64,000 nt of DNA, from the NCBI RefSeq assembly GCF_900496995.4, contig NC_044011.1, positions 26,320,041-26,384,040 of the forward strand, read 5' to 3'. Below, one piece after another: positions 39,400-49,690 of this stretch. Positions within the stretch are counted from its first letter, which is position 1, and the number at the start of each line of letters is the position of its first letter. A program made the position numbers and the translations under genes. This DNA comes from Aquila chrysaetos chrysaetos (lineage: Eukaryota > Chordata > Aves > Accipitriformes > Accipitridae). The notes under the pieces are model-generated. The model was not told the origin of the DNA. It ran no database searches and saw only the letters and a list, made by a program, of their open reading frames with translations.

Positions 39400-42300
39400 C
39401 TTCATAAAAGCTGGACTCCAGCTTTGGCTGTGCAAGAACTGATCCAACAAAAAACCCAACATAGTCCACAGTAGCAAAGCAAAAATCACTGCAAACTGTA
39501 CCATTAAACTTGTGATGTTTCTCTGCGTGTATTAGTTTTTTGAGGGAAGAGTGAACATGTGTCATTTCTTTTGAGCAGCTTATATGTTATCTGCCAGCAG
39601 CTTTGTTTTTTCACCTTTCTTCACAAATTGAATTCCCATGTGGTGAACAGTTCTATTAATACATTAGGCAGCAGAAGGCATGGGCAACAGGAGAATGCAA
39701 TTCGTAGGCAGTTCTCAGTGTAATCTTTTTATCGAAGAGATATTTCTCTTCAAGTTTCTAGCAAGCTGTGGCTTTCTGTCCTTCTAGTGCTTCTACTCGT
39801 GTGTCTCATCCTAGTTAAAAATGAAAAAAAGATAAAACACTTTTTTCCTTCCTTTTCTTCTTATCATTCCATTTACAAAATCTCTAACTGAAAGATTTCA
39901 CTGGTAGCTGCTGGAATTTGCTGGTGTACAAAACTGTCCTTGGCAATCTATAACTGAGCATTAATGCTGAGGTGTTACGAGCTCCCTGCATGGAAATGTA
40001 GTTAATCAACATGTGAAATGCTTGGAATACTAGTGGCGTGTTTGTATAAAAGCAGACTCTAATTCCTGCTGCAGATGCTTTTGCTGCTATCACTTTATAC
40101 TACTAGCAATGGTACCTAGGGACTTCTAGATGCCAGCAAAGAAATTTTGGGAGAGGCTCATGCCCCTTGCCAAGGGAGTGAATCAAGACTGTAGGAAGCA
40201 AGGCTCTTTTTGCAGATACCAACTGCCACATTGTACAGGTTAGGTTTTCAGCAGATGACTGGTGGGAGTTTGTACCGAAGAAGCTCAAACATTTCATCTC
40301 CATTTGCAGGTTCACTTACCTCCATGTTAAATGGATTTGTCTTACAGGTGCACCTTAGTACACTGGCCTTTGCTTCATCTTGTTAAAAACACAGACTGAA
40401 AGGAAGGCAGTAAATAGAACTGCCATGGAAAATCACATGTGGGTCTTAGATGGTAGTTTTGGGTTACAGGTCTTTTTCTTACAGCAACATGGGCTTAAAC
40501 AGTTCCTGACCTTTGCTACTTGTTCCCACCATTGCGCTACCCTGGTAGTTGCGCATTTACAGAGTTGAAAGTGGCTGAGTACAAATTAAATTTTTTTGTT
40601 CGCTCCCCACCCTCTTTATTTTTTTCCCAAAATTATTGTTAGTCTGGATCAATTTGTTGAAGGGACAGGGTAAGGGCAAAATTGAGCAAAAGAAATTGAG
40701 AACTCTGCCTTGCCATGAAAAAAATGCTCATTTAAACGTACATGTTCAAAGGATCACCTATTAAATCCTAGCTAGTGGTCTCCTGAACATGAGAAGTAAA
40801 GCAGCTTTCCTTGAGCGCTAAGGATAACATCTCCAAAATGCCAGCTTTTTTTCAAAGAATGGAGGAGGAACAGAAAATGAGACACAGCTGTTGGACAAGT
40901 TTGGTATTATAGACTTAATCTGGAGAAGTTTGGAAAAGGTATCCGATTTGGAAATGATGTAAAATGGTATATGGAGGTGGGAACCTGCTAAGATTGCAAG
41001 AACAGAGGAATCTTGGTATTTTAGCAGTATTAGTATTCTTTGTTTCTAGAAAATTTCTCAGCTATACACATTTATGATGGTCATTAATGAGAAACATGAT
41101 TTAAATACTTGTCTTATTACTTGTCCAATTATTTTCTCCAGTGTTAGGTGGGACATATGGGAAGCTGAACCACAGAGTTGGCTGAGTTGCCTGGAGTGAT
41201 GCTAGAAGTATGGGAACAGCAAGGAGTAGAGCTGAACAGCAAGTGAGTCCTGGCTTAGTCACAGCTTTAACAAATAAACTGGTTTGGTTATGGTTTCATT
41301 CAATGGTTACAAGTCGATTGCTGTCAACAATTTCATCATCAAAATAGCCTTCCCTGTTTCCTTGTGTGCCTCTATTCTATTTTTTTCTTCTTTTTGCTTG
41401 TTTTGAGAATACTTACTGAGGCAGTGTGTTGAAGCATAAGTTTCCCTGCTTTTCTCTGAAATGAGATGGTTGGGATGAGATCGCTAGCAGTGCTTTTGGT
41501 TAAGACATTGTCCTATTTACTGCTTTAAAAGTTGAGGAAATTACTACTTTGAACATAATTCCAAGAGCAAGTCCTCTTCATTTAGAAAGAGATTCTCATT
41601 TTAGCTTATAAAAAAATACAAAACAACCCTTTGATTAAGGAATCTCTCTAAGCTGTAATTTTGCATAGACCTTGACATGAGGGTTGGGTTTTTTTTCTGT
41701 CCTCCTTTCAAATTGTCAGTTGCAAAATTCCACAAAGATAATCAGACATGCAAATCTTCGATACATTTTTAGTTCAACTCGCTGATGTATATTCATTAAT
41801 ATGTTAATATGACAAGGAAAGCATAATTTAAATTGCATATACTTAATTTGGTTAATAAATGCTTGAAATATAGTCCCATTTCTAAAAGTAACCATACAAA
41901 TGATGCCACTTTTTCAGGTGGTTTTTTCCTGCTTAAGTCAGAAGGGGTGTATAAAGCCTCTTCTTTTAAGGACAACAGTAAGTTTCTAGTGGTTTTTACC
42001 CTGACCCTGCACAACCAAAGGACCTCTGTGCTGGATTTTAGTCCTCCTTGTACGCATCGTCACATTCCTAATGATTTAATTGTAATAAATTGTGCCAGTG
42101 GAGACCTAGTGAAGATTATGGTGTTGTAATTTGAGTTTCCAAACTGTATTAGGTGGAGTTAGATAGGCAGATAACAAGATGGAAAGAACAAAGTTTCCTC
42201 ATGTTCAAATAGGGCTGAGCTTCTCCAATGCAAATGGGGAACGTGCTTGCCCTGTATTTAGTTTGCAGTGGCCTAACCAAATGAGATACTCAGAAATTAC

Positions 42301-43669
42301 TACTGGAATTAGAATAAATTCTCTGACAGCTTCTGAACCTTCGTTAAACATGCAAAGCTGCTACAATATCTATTTCTTTAAACCTCTGAAGAGATATTTG
42401 AATGCTTACAGGCAATAAACTTTTCAGTCAATTGATTCCATTTCTGTTGAATTGCTCTCAAAAGTGGAGCTGTGCTTTAAGAACTATTAAAAAAATTTCA
42501 TTCCATTTAACCTGTAAATATGCCACAGGACTTGAGAAAATGAGTTTAATAATGGCTTTTTTTTTAAGACTTCAGCCTGGAAGGCAGCATCTTAAAAAAA
42601 CCTCAGCATTGAGGAGAGTCTCTAATGTATCCAGTTACACTGGCCTGACTGACTTGGTCTGAAGTAATGAGGCATGACAGATCATGAGTGCAGAGCATCA
42701 TGTTCAGAACCAATAACCCCTTTCAGAAAATTACATTTCTGCTTTAAGCAGTCATTTTGAGTTATCTGCAGCTAATTTTAAACTGCCTGCTTTTATGGAA
42801 ATGGAGCGCTTGAGTTTCCCAGTAAATATCACCATGATGCTCAGAGGTGGCTATAAAGTGTGACTGTCTGGGAAAAAACTTAAGTCTGATCAAACTTAAT
42901 GAGACTGGAACCTGTTCCCACCTACAAATACCTTGATTATATGATGGGAACAAACATGACACTTGACAGAATTGGCTTTAGTGATACCTACGGCTGTGAG
43001 GATGTGAAAAAGAACTGTTGATTCACACGCTCACTCTTGCTGAAGGTGCAGGCATTGGCAACGGCATCTTCCTGTATTGTTTCTCTTCTTACTGACCCTT
43101 ACTGACTGAATCCAGTCAACTTCTGTGTGTAGTAAAACATGATTTTTTTCATTGCCATTGCTGTCCTGTGGTGTTTAGGTCGCCACCATTGGAGTTTCAG
43201 AAATGAGCCATGTGTGCATCCAGCTGGTCACCCAGGGCTCACCAGAGAGCACATGGAGAAACCCAGGCTGTTTGAGGGAGTGGTAAATCTGGTTCGGTTT
43301 AGGTGTCTGCCTTGGACTATTCCCTCAAAGAATCCGTTTCCACGGACTCGGAAGGAAAGCAAGTGTTACTAGCTCAGCTTCATCAACTTTTGCTCTGCAC
43401 AGGCAGTACTTTATTTCAAAGAGCTTTGGATGCTGCTTTTCTCAATCATTGCTTTTTGAAAGTTGTTGGAGCTGTGATGCTGTGCTCCAAGCCTGCAACA
43501 CAGCCTCGTTCCTTCTGCCCCATGTGCATTTCTTGCAGGCTGTTTGCATGACAACATGTAGAGCTCTCCACAAACTCTTCTGGCTCCCAGAAGAGATTTG
43601 AACTCATACCTTTCTCTCAGGGCAGCAAGCAGAGCACAGGGCTAGAGGGCTGAGTATTGCAAGTGCTTT

Positions 43670-43674
43670 TACGT
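43670..43674 (+). repeat. Target-site duplication, left copy
   Basis: The five bases tacgt lie directly before the 5' LTR and are repeated exactly after the 3' LTR at 47186-47190. Five bp is the size typical of class III (ERVL) and some class I elements. Confidence 0.85.
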
Positions 43675-44817
43675 TGTATTGGTTTTGCTGGCAAGGTTTT
43701 GGTAGCGGGGGGGGTTACAGGGGTGGCTTCTGTAAGAAGTTGCTGGAAGTTTCCCCTGTGTTCGAGAGAGAGCCAATACCAGCCGGCTCTAAGATGGACC
43801 TGCTGCCGGCCAAGGCCGAGCCAATCAGCGATAGCGGTAACGCCTCTGTGATAACATTTTTAAGAAGGAAAAAAGTTGGGACAGGCAGATTCGGCAGCCG
43901 GAGAGAGGAGTGAGAACATGTAAGAGAAAACAACTCTGCGGACACCAAGGTCAGTGAAGAAGGAGGGGGAGGAGATGCTCCAGGCGCCGGAGCAGAGATT
44001 CCCCTGCGGCCCGTGGCGAAGACCATGGTGAGGCAGGCTGTCCCCCTGCAGTCCATGGAGGTCCACGGTGGAGCAGATATCCACCTGTAGCCCGTGGAGG
44101 ACCCCACGCCGGAGCAGGTGGGTTTCCCGAAGGAGGCTGTGACCCCGTGGGAACCCTGCGCTGGAGCAGGTTCCTGGCAGGACCTGCGGATCTGTGGAGA
44201 GAGGAGCCCACGGAGCAGGTTTTCTGGCAGGACTTGTGACCCCGCGGGGGACCCACGCTGGAGCAGTGTGCTCCTGAAGGACTGCACGCCGTGGAAAGGA
44301 CCCATGCTGGAGCAGTTCGTGAAGAACTGCAGCCCGTGGGAAGGGCCCACGTTGGAGAAGTTCGTGGAGGACTGTCTCCCGTGGGTGGGACCCCACGTTG
44401 GAGCAGGGAAGAGTGTGATGAGTCCTCCCCCTGAGGAGGATGAAGCAGCAGAAAACAACGTGTGATGAACTGACCGCAAACCCCATCCCCGTTCCCCCTG
44501 TGCCGCTGGGGGGGGTTGGTAGAGAAGCCGGGAGTGAAGTTGTGCCCAGTGAAGAAGGGAGGGGTGGAGGGAAGGTGTTCTGAGATTCCGTTTTTTTCTC
44601 ATTACCCTACTCTGGTTGATTTGTAATAAAGTGAGTTAATTTCCCCAAGTTGAGTCTGTTTTGCCCGTGACGGTAAGTGATGAGTGATATCTCTCCTGTC
44701 CTTATCTCGACCCACAAGCTCTTTGTTATATTTTCTCTCCCCTGTCCAGCTGAGGAGGGGGAGTGATAGAACGGCTTTGGTGGGCACCTGGCAACCAGCC
44801 AGGGTCAACCCATCACA
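43675..44817 (+). mobile_element. 5' LTR of the endogenous retrovirus
   Basis: A 1,143-bp LTR from tgtattgg to catcaca. Its U3 is GC-rich and contains degenerate tandem units of about 50 bp. AATAAA lies at 44625-44630. Its last 122 bp (44696-44817) match the 3' LTR end base for base apart from 10 substitutions. Everything upstream of that is unrelated to the 3' LTR except the first eight bases. Confidence 0.85.
43976..44410 (+). repeat. Degenerate tandem repeat inside the 5' LTR
   Basis: About nine units of roughly 45-65 bp recur, each with a core like cccgtgg...ccacg(c/t)tggagcag. The unit cores end near 43996, 44063, 44109, 44162, 44211, 44262, 44308, 44352 and 44398. Repetition keeps long open frames on both strands, including 295 codons on the minus strand (43715-44602). 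I judge these to be artefacts of the repeat. Confidence 0.75.
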
Positions 44818-44824
44818 GTCTTTT

Positions 44825-44842
44825 TGGTGGAGATGCCGGGGA
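44825..44842 (+). other. Retroviral primer-binding site, tRNA-Ala type
   Basis: The 18 bases tggtggagatgccgggga begin seven bases after the 5' LTR. They are complementary to the 3' end of vertebrate tRNA-Ala, including the CCA. Complementarity continues through the T-arm (gaacccg to 44851) with two mismatches. The assignment uses remembered tRNA-Ala sequences. Confidence 0.75.
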
Positions 44843-46162
44843 ATGAACCCGTGTGTGGTAGGGAACCATCGAAAGTGGAAAGCTGCTGTGTGGAGTCCCA
44901 CACGACAAGTCATTGAGGCCACTGAAGGAGAAGGCGAGTCAAGTCAGTTTGCAGAAGTGAAAGCCATCCAACTAGCCCTAGACATTGCTGAACGAGAAAA
45001 GTGGCCAGTACTCTACCTCTATACCGACTCTTGGATGGTGGCTAATGCCCTATGGGGGTGGCTACAGCAATGGAAGAAGACCAATTGGCAACGCAGGGGT
45101 AAACCCATCTGGGCAGCAGCATTGTGGCAGGACATTGCTGCCCGTGTAGAACACATGACTTTAAAGGTACGTCATGTAGATGCTCACATGCCCAAAAGCC
45201 GTGCCACTGAAGAACATCGAAATAATGAACAGGTAGACAAGGCTGCCAAAATAGAAGTAGCTCAGGTGGACCTGGACTGGGAGCGTAAGGGTGAGCTATT
45301 TGTAGCTCGATGGGCCCATGAGACATCGGGACATCTAGGGAGAGATGCAACATATAGGTGGGCTCGTGATCGAGGGGTGGACCTGACCATGGAAGCCATC
45401 ACACAGGTCACTCATGAATGTGAAACATGTGCTGCAATCAAACGAGCCACCAGAGTAAAGTCTCCCTGGAACAGAGGGCGCTGGCTGGGTTTTCGATATG
45501 GCGAGGCCTGGCAAATTGACTACATTGGACCACTGCCACGAACACGCCAAGGCAAGCGCTACATACTCACGATGGTGGAAGCAACTACTGGTTGGCTAGA
45601 AACGTACCCTGTAAACCATGCCACTGCCCGAAACACCATCTTAGGCCTCGAAAGGCAAATTTTATGGCGACATGGTACCCCAGAAAGAATTGAATCAGAC
45701 AATGGGACTCATTTCCGAAATAACCTCATAAGCTCCTGGGCAAAGAAACATGGCATTGAGTGGGTGTACCACATACCCTATCACCCGCAAGCATCTGGAA
45801 AAATTGAGAGATATAATGGACTGTTGAAGACTATGTTGAGAGCGCTAGGCAATGGGACATGGAAGCATTGGGATAGAAATTTAGCAGAAGCCACTTGGCT
45901 AGTTAACACCAGAGGATCTGCTAACCGTCCTGGTCCTGCCCAAACAAAACCCCTACATACTGTGGGAGGAGATAAGGTCCCTGTAGTGCACATGGGGAAG
46001 TGGCTGGGGAAGGCAGTGTGGATTTCTCCTCCCATGGGAAAAGGCAAACCCATTCGTGGGATTGTCTTTGCTCAGGGACCTGGGTGTACTTGGTGGGTAA
46101 TGCGGAAGGATGGGGAGACCCAATGTGTGCCTCAAGGACATTTAACCTTGAGGGAAAAATAA
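44843..46162 (+). CDS. Endogenous retroviral pol fragment: RNase H and integrase
   Basis: A 439-codon frame from the ATG at 44843. The same frame is open back to 44684, through U5 and the primer-binding site. RNase H comes first. Its N-terminal strand with the first catalytic aspartate is missing, but Glu39, Asp62 and Asp132 are present. Next is an integrase zinc domain with His159, His164, Cys193 and Cys196. The catalytic core follows with Asp226, Asp286 and Glu322 in DD35E spacing, then a C-terminal basic domain. No stop or frameshift interrupts it. Gag, protease and reverse transcriptase are deleted, so this cannot be a working virus. Whether the frame is ever translated is unknown. Confidence 0.9.
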   Translation: MNPCVVGNHRKWKAAVWSPTRQVIEATEGEGESSQFAEVKAIQLALDIAEREKWPVLYLYTDSWMVANALWGWLQQWKKTNWQRRGKPIWAAALWQDIAARVEHMTLKVRHVDAHMPKSRATEEHRNNEQVDKAAKIEVAQVDLDWERKGELFVARWAHETSGHLGRDATYRWARDRGVDLTMEAITQVTHECETCAAIKRATRVKSPWNRGRWLGFRYGEAWQIDYIGPLPRTRQGKRYILTMVEATTGWLETYPVNHATARNTILGLERQILWRHGTPERIESDNGTHFRNNLISSWAKKHGIEWVYHIPYHPQASGKIERYNGLLKTMLRALGNGTWKHWDRNLAEATWLVNTRGSANRPGPAQTKPLHTVGGDKVPVVHMGKWLGKAVWISPPMGKGKPIRGIVFAQGPGCTWWVMRKDGETQCVPQGHLTLREK

Positions 46163-46590
46163 TCTGTGATGTGAGTTGTATGTTGTAGGAAGTAATGTAG
46201 CAGGAATGACCTGAACTGCAAAGGAGTGAACTTCGCAAGGAACCAGACAAGTGCATCGGTGACCCAAACCAAGCCGGTGTTGGTGCCCAACGATCGAACA
46301 TACTGCTTCTCCTGCCCTCACCACTCATCTTGATGGATGGGGCCCGAGTCATAACCTGTGTGTGAACATCTGGAGGAGTGGAAGATCTATCTCTTAAAGG
46401 ACAGGGGATAGTAATTAATAAGAATGTATAAATCTGTATGTTGGGTATAAAAGTGGTTTAAGTATGTAGTTACAGTTGTAAGTGTTGGTAAGAAGGGATT
46501 TCAGTAATGAGAATTAAATACAATGGCATGGTTAGAAGACATCTGTATTAAATTATGTGGGACCTGAGCATGACGCAAATGGTATGGAAT
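46163..46590 (+). other. Retroviral 3' untranslated region, no env
   Basis: Between the integrase stop and the polypurine tract there are about 430 bp with no long open frame and no envelope-like sequence. This fits an element type that lacks env. Confidence 0.65.
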
Positions 46591-46602
46591 AAGGGGTGGA
46601 GA
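46591..46602 (+). other. Polypurine tract
   Basis: The run aaggggtggaga lies one base before the TG that opens the 3' LTR. That is the expected place for the plus-strand primer of reverse transcription. Confidence 0.8.
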
Positions 46603-46603
46603 T

Positions 46604-47185
46604 TGTATTGGGTCTGGCTGAGATGGAGTTAATAGTCCCCATAGCAGCCCTCATAGAACTGTGCTCTGCATTAGTAGCTAGAGAGGTGTTGATAACACAC
46701 CAGTGTTTTGGCTACTGCTGAGCAGCACTGGCACAGCATCAAGGCTGTCTCCCCAACATTTTTGCCCCCTCCCTCAATGGCAGGCTGGGGCAGGGCAAGA
46801 TCTTGGGAGGGGACATAACCAGGACAGCTGACCTAAACTAACCAAACAGATATTCCATACCATATGACGTCAGCCCAGATATAAAAGCTAAGTAAAGGGA
46901 GGCGGAAGGGAAGGCATTTTTTGTCTTCCCGAGCAACCACCACGCGTACTGAAGCCCTGCTTCCCAGGAAGTGGCCAGACATCGCCTGCTGATGGGAAGT
47001 AGAGAATAATATCATTTGTTTTTCTTTGCTTTCGCGCGCGACCTTTGCTTTCATTTTATTAAACTGTCCTTATCTTGACCCACGAGCCTTTTGTTATATT
47101 TTCTCCCCCCTGTCCAGCTAAGAAGGGGGAGTGATAGAGCGGCTTTGGTGGGCACCTGGCACCCAGCCAGGGTCAACCCACCACA
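46604..47185 (+). mobile_element. 3' LTR of the endogenous retrovirus
   Basis: A 582-bp LTR from tgtattgggtct to ccaccaca. U3 contains a perfect CRE palindrome TGACGTCA (46865-46872), then TATAAAA (46880-46886). ATTAAA (47058-47063) is a likely poly(A) signal. The last 122 bp, starting just after ATTAAA, match the 5' LTR. U3 does not. Confidence 0.9.
46865..46886 (+). promoter_or_regulatory. CRE and TATA box in the 3' LTR
   Basis: TGACGTCA is a full consensus CREB/ATF site, and TATAAAA follows eight bases later. Together they look like an intact retroviral core promoter that could fire into downstream COMMD1 intron DNA. Confidence 0.6.
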
Positions 47186-47190
47186 TACGT
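47186..47190 (+). repeat. Target-site duplication, right copy
   Basis: Exact copy of tacgt at 43670-43674, directly after the 3' LTR. Confidence 0.85.
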
Positions 47191-49505
47191 GCAAATGAGA
47201 TGTGAGAAATTAGCTGTTGGCCAGGAGCTTGCACGTGACTTCAACTACTTGCTGTGCTCTGGGTCAGCCTGGCTCATGATCTCCCATCCTAATTAGTGAC
47301 AGCAGTGTCCAACAACCCTCCCTCTGCTTGGAGGACAGGGCTTTCTCCTTTGGGCAGTGAATTGTCACCAGGGCTCTCCCTTTGTCGTCTCACTGCCTTC
47401 CCTGTTTGGCACCATTCCCTGCTTGAGCGCAGCTTCTCTGCACCCTCCTTTCTTTTGTGCCCTTTACTTGGCTCTGGTTGTGTATTTGTTTTCTCTCCCA
47501 CACTGTCTCTGTTTCATTTGCTGCCCAGGATAATAAGGGGCTTGTTGAAAGGGTGCTGCTAAGTAATTTGTCGTCTTCATTCATTCTCTCTTTATTTATT
47601 TAACATTCGTTTTCAGTGTGCATTGAATACGAAATTATGAATTTCTTTGTGGTTTATTTGAATAGTACTTATTATTTTGGAGGCTCCTATGCAAACCCTC
47701 TTATTGCCATAAAAATCTCATAAATAAATAGTTATAATCAGTTATGATGGTGTTATAACCCCCATTTCAAGGATACAGTCTGAGGGCAGAGAACATAAAT
47801 GCAAGGATTTCCACTAATTCTGGTGCCCAGTTTGAAATACCCTCAACCCGAGTTCCCAGAGTGTTGAGCCTTGGCGGTATAGCCAGCGTACATTTCTGAT
47901 TGCGCACCCGCAGCTGTGATGGACATCAGTCCTTCTGCAAACCAGACCCCAGATGCCTCAGACTGAGCCCGGAGAAAACAGGGAACACACACTGAGTGAC
48001 CACCTGGAAAAATGTTGGCGTGACTCGCCTGCCATTTTGCAGCCTTTCCTGTAAAGGCACAGCCCCGTTCTCCAGGGTATTGGTCAGCTGGGTTAGCTGC
48101 AAGATCCTTCTTTCTCTTCCTGCAGTTCCACATCTGCTTTGCTCCTCACCTTCCAGTTTCTGCAATGCAAGTGAGTGTGGGCAGCCTGCAGACCACAGCT
48201 TGCTTCGCTACACAGCCCCCATTCATTGCCTGGCCACTGCCTACAACAGAGTTCAGCCAGAAAATAAATAGTATTGGATCTTGACATGGCAGCCTGTGTT
48301 ACAGTGCATATGCAAAAGAGTAGAAGGTTATTTAAGGTTGCCTGGCAACTGTAATTCTGACATTTTCTGTATTTTGATAATTTTGCATTGTAGTGCTCGT
48401 GTTTTTAAATACAGTTTTCAAGAATGGGGTTGGAAAGAGTTTCTTAAGGTTATGCATGCAGAAAATCCTGGCTTGGACCTCCTGTAAGCACGCAACAGCG
48501 TTTACCTGTGGGCAAGTACGTTTACTTAATGGCTGCATGCAAATAAAGGTGGAACACTCATGATATTCATAAGCCACTGGAGAAAATATTAGTGGGATTC
48601 TTCCAGCCAAAGAAAATCTGAGATGGAGGTATATTGGAGCAGAATATTAATACCTCCCCATCCAAAATCTGGGAAATGGCTTTTAGTGCTTCTCATTTCT
48701 TTCCCTGTTGTTAGAACCTAAGTCAAATGCTGCCTTTTATTTGAAGTGGTTTGCCCAGAGACTTGTGCTCTGTGCGAGTGTATGTATTATCCAGCCTCAT
48801 CCTTTCCTTAACATCTTCCTTTTTCCAAATTTTGAAGTGTGAAGCAATAGCATTTTATACATAGTGAAATGTAATCATACAATTGCATTGTATGCACTCT
48901 AGTCAATAAGGTGAGTCTTCGGCATAGCTAAGGGAGTAGGCAATCATGCAGAAAAATCTAATTTATACTGGTGTAGTAGGATAGGTGTAATGCACCTGTG
49001 CTTTTGGAAACCAGAGCCTGCCCACCTGCGACTGAAGTACAGCCTGGGCAGGTGCCACCTTTTTTTTTCTTGGCTAAAATGACTATTTTGCAAGGCTGAC
49101 AAGCTAGGCAGGAAGCACATTATAGAACAATTAGCGCTGGGCTGTGTTTGTCCAAGGAAGTGTCTGTCATCTTTGACGAGGGAGAAAGGTCATTTTCTTT
49201 GGAACATTTGTAGAAGGTTGTTCAATGTGTGACAAGCCAACATGCAGGATTTGCTTTTGAGATACTCTGCTGCTTTTCTAAATGATAAGCCATCACTTGA
49301 AGATTGCCTGGGCATCAGTTACGGTCGATTTGCTGGTAGACGGGGGACTATTTCCAGGGTCAGCTGCTGAAGAGGGGACTGCTTGAGAAGAGTCAGTTGG
49401 GAGTAGGAGGCTTTAGCAGAGATACCCAAGCCAGAGTCCCGGAGAGGGCTCAGACTCCAGCAGATCCTGAGATGCAGGTCACCTCTCAGCGGTGGCAGCG
49501 TACTC

Positions 49506-49690
49506 CTCGCTCTGTGTGAGTCTTCCTGCTTCTCCCTTGCCTTTCTCTGCCAGTTCTGCTTTCATTTCTTCTGCTTCTCTTCTTTCCTCTTCTTCCCCCA
49601 CACCCTCAGGGTGCTGCTCTGCTTCTTTCCTCCCTCTTTTTGTCTCCTTGGCTTCCTCCTCGCTCTCAAACTTGGTTCTTTGTTTCGTTT
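49506..49690 (-). other. Polypurine (minus strand) tract with charged open frame
   Basis: The plus strand is strongly pyrimidine-rich, so the minus strand is purine-rich and open for 101 codons (49479-49784), rich in Glu, Lys, Arg and Ala. Splice context is weak: the acceptor candidate lacks a pyrimidine tract. I do not call it a gene. Confidence 0.4.

Larger units (their letters stand above)
30382..43669 (+). other. COMMD1: COMMD1 intron 2, part before the retrovirus
   Basis: I see no exon here. The region has a CA/TA-rich microsatellite at 31272-31318, A-runs at 31646-31659 and 31725-31737, and a G11 run at 37680-37690. I looked for the COMMD1 final exon (a CLEFDE-like motif) and did not find it, although reading by eye could miss a small exon. 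Confidence 0.6.
43675..47185 (+). mobile_element. Endogenous retrovirus, internally deleted, ERVL-like, mixed LTRs
   Basis: A 3,511-bp provirus between 5-bp tacgt duplications. In order: 5' LTR (43675-44817), primer-binding site (44825), RNase H-integrase frame (to 46162), 3' untranslated stretch, polypurine tract (46591) and 3' LTR (46604-47185). Gag, protease and reverse transcriptase are missing, and there is no env frame. Both LTRs start TGTATTGG and end in CA. The integrase type, the 5-bp duplication and the apparent lack of env suggest an ERVL-like class III element, which I infer without a database search. It sits in the sense direction of COMMD1. Confidence 0.92.

Noticed and set aside
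43580..43660. tRNA-like segment on the minus strand (gagttcaaatctc)
   Set aside because: Only the T-arm-like part is present. No anticodon arm or paired acceptor stem could be made.
43715..44602. 295-codon minus-strand frame
   Set aside because: It lies wholly in the 5' LTR and follows the tandem repeat units, so it is not a gene.
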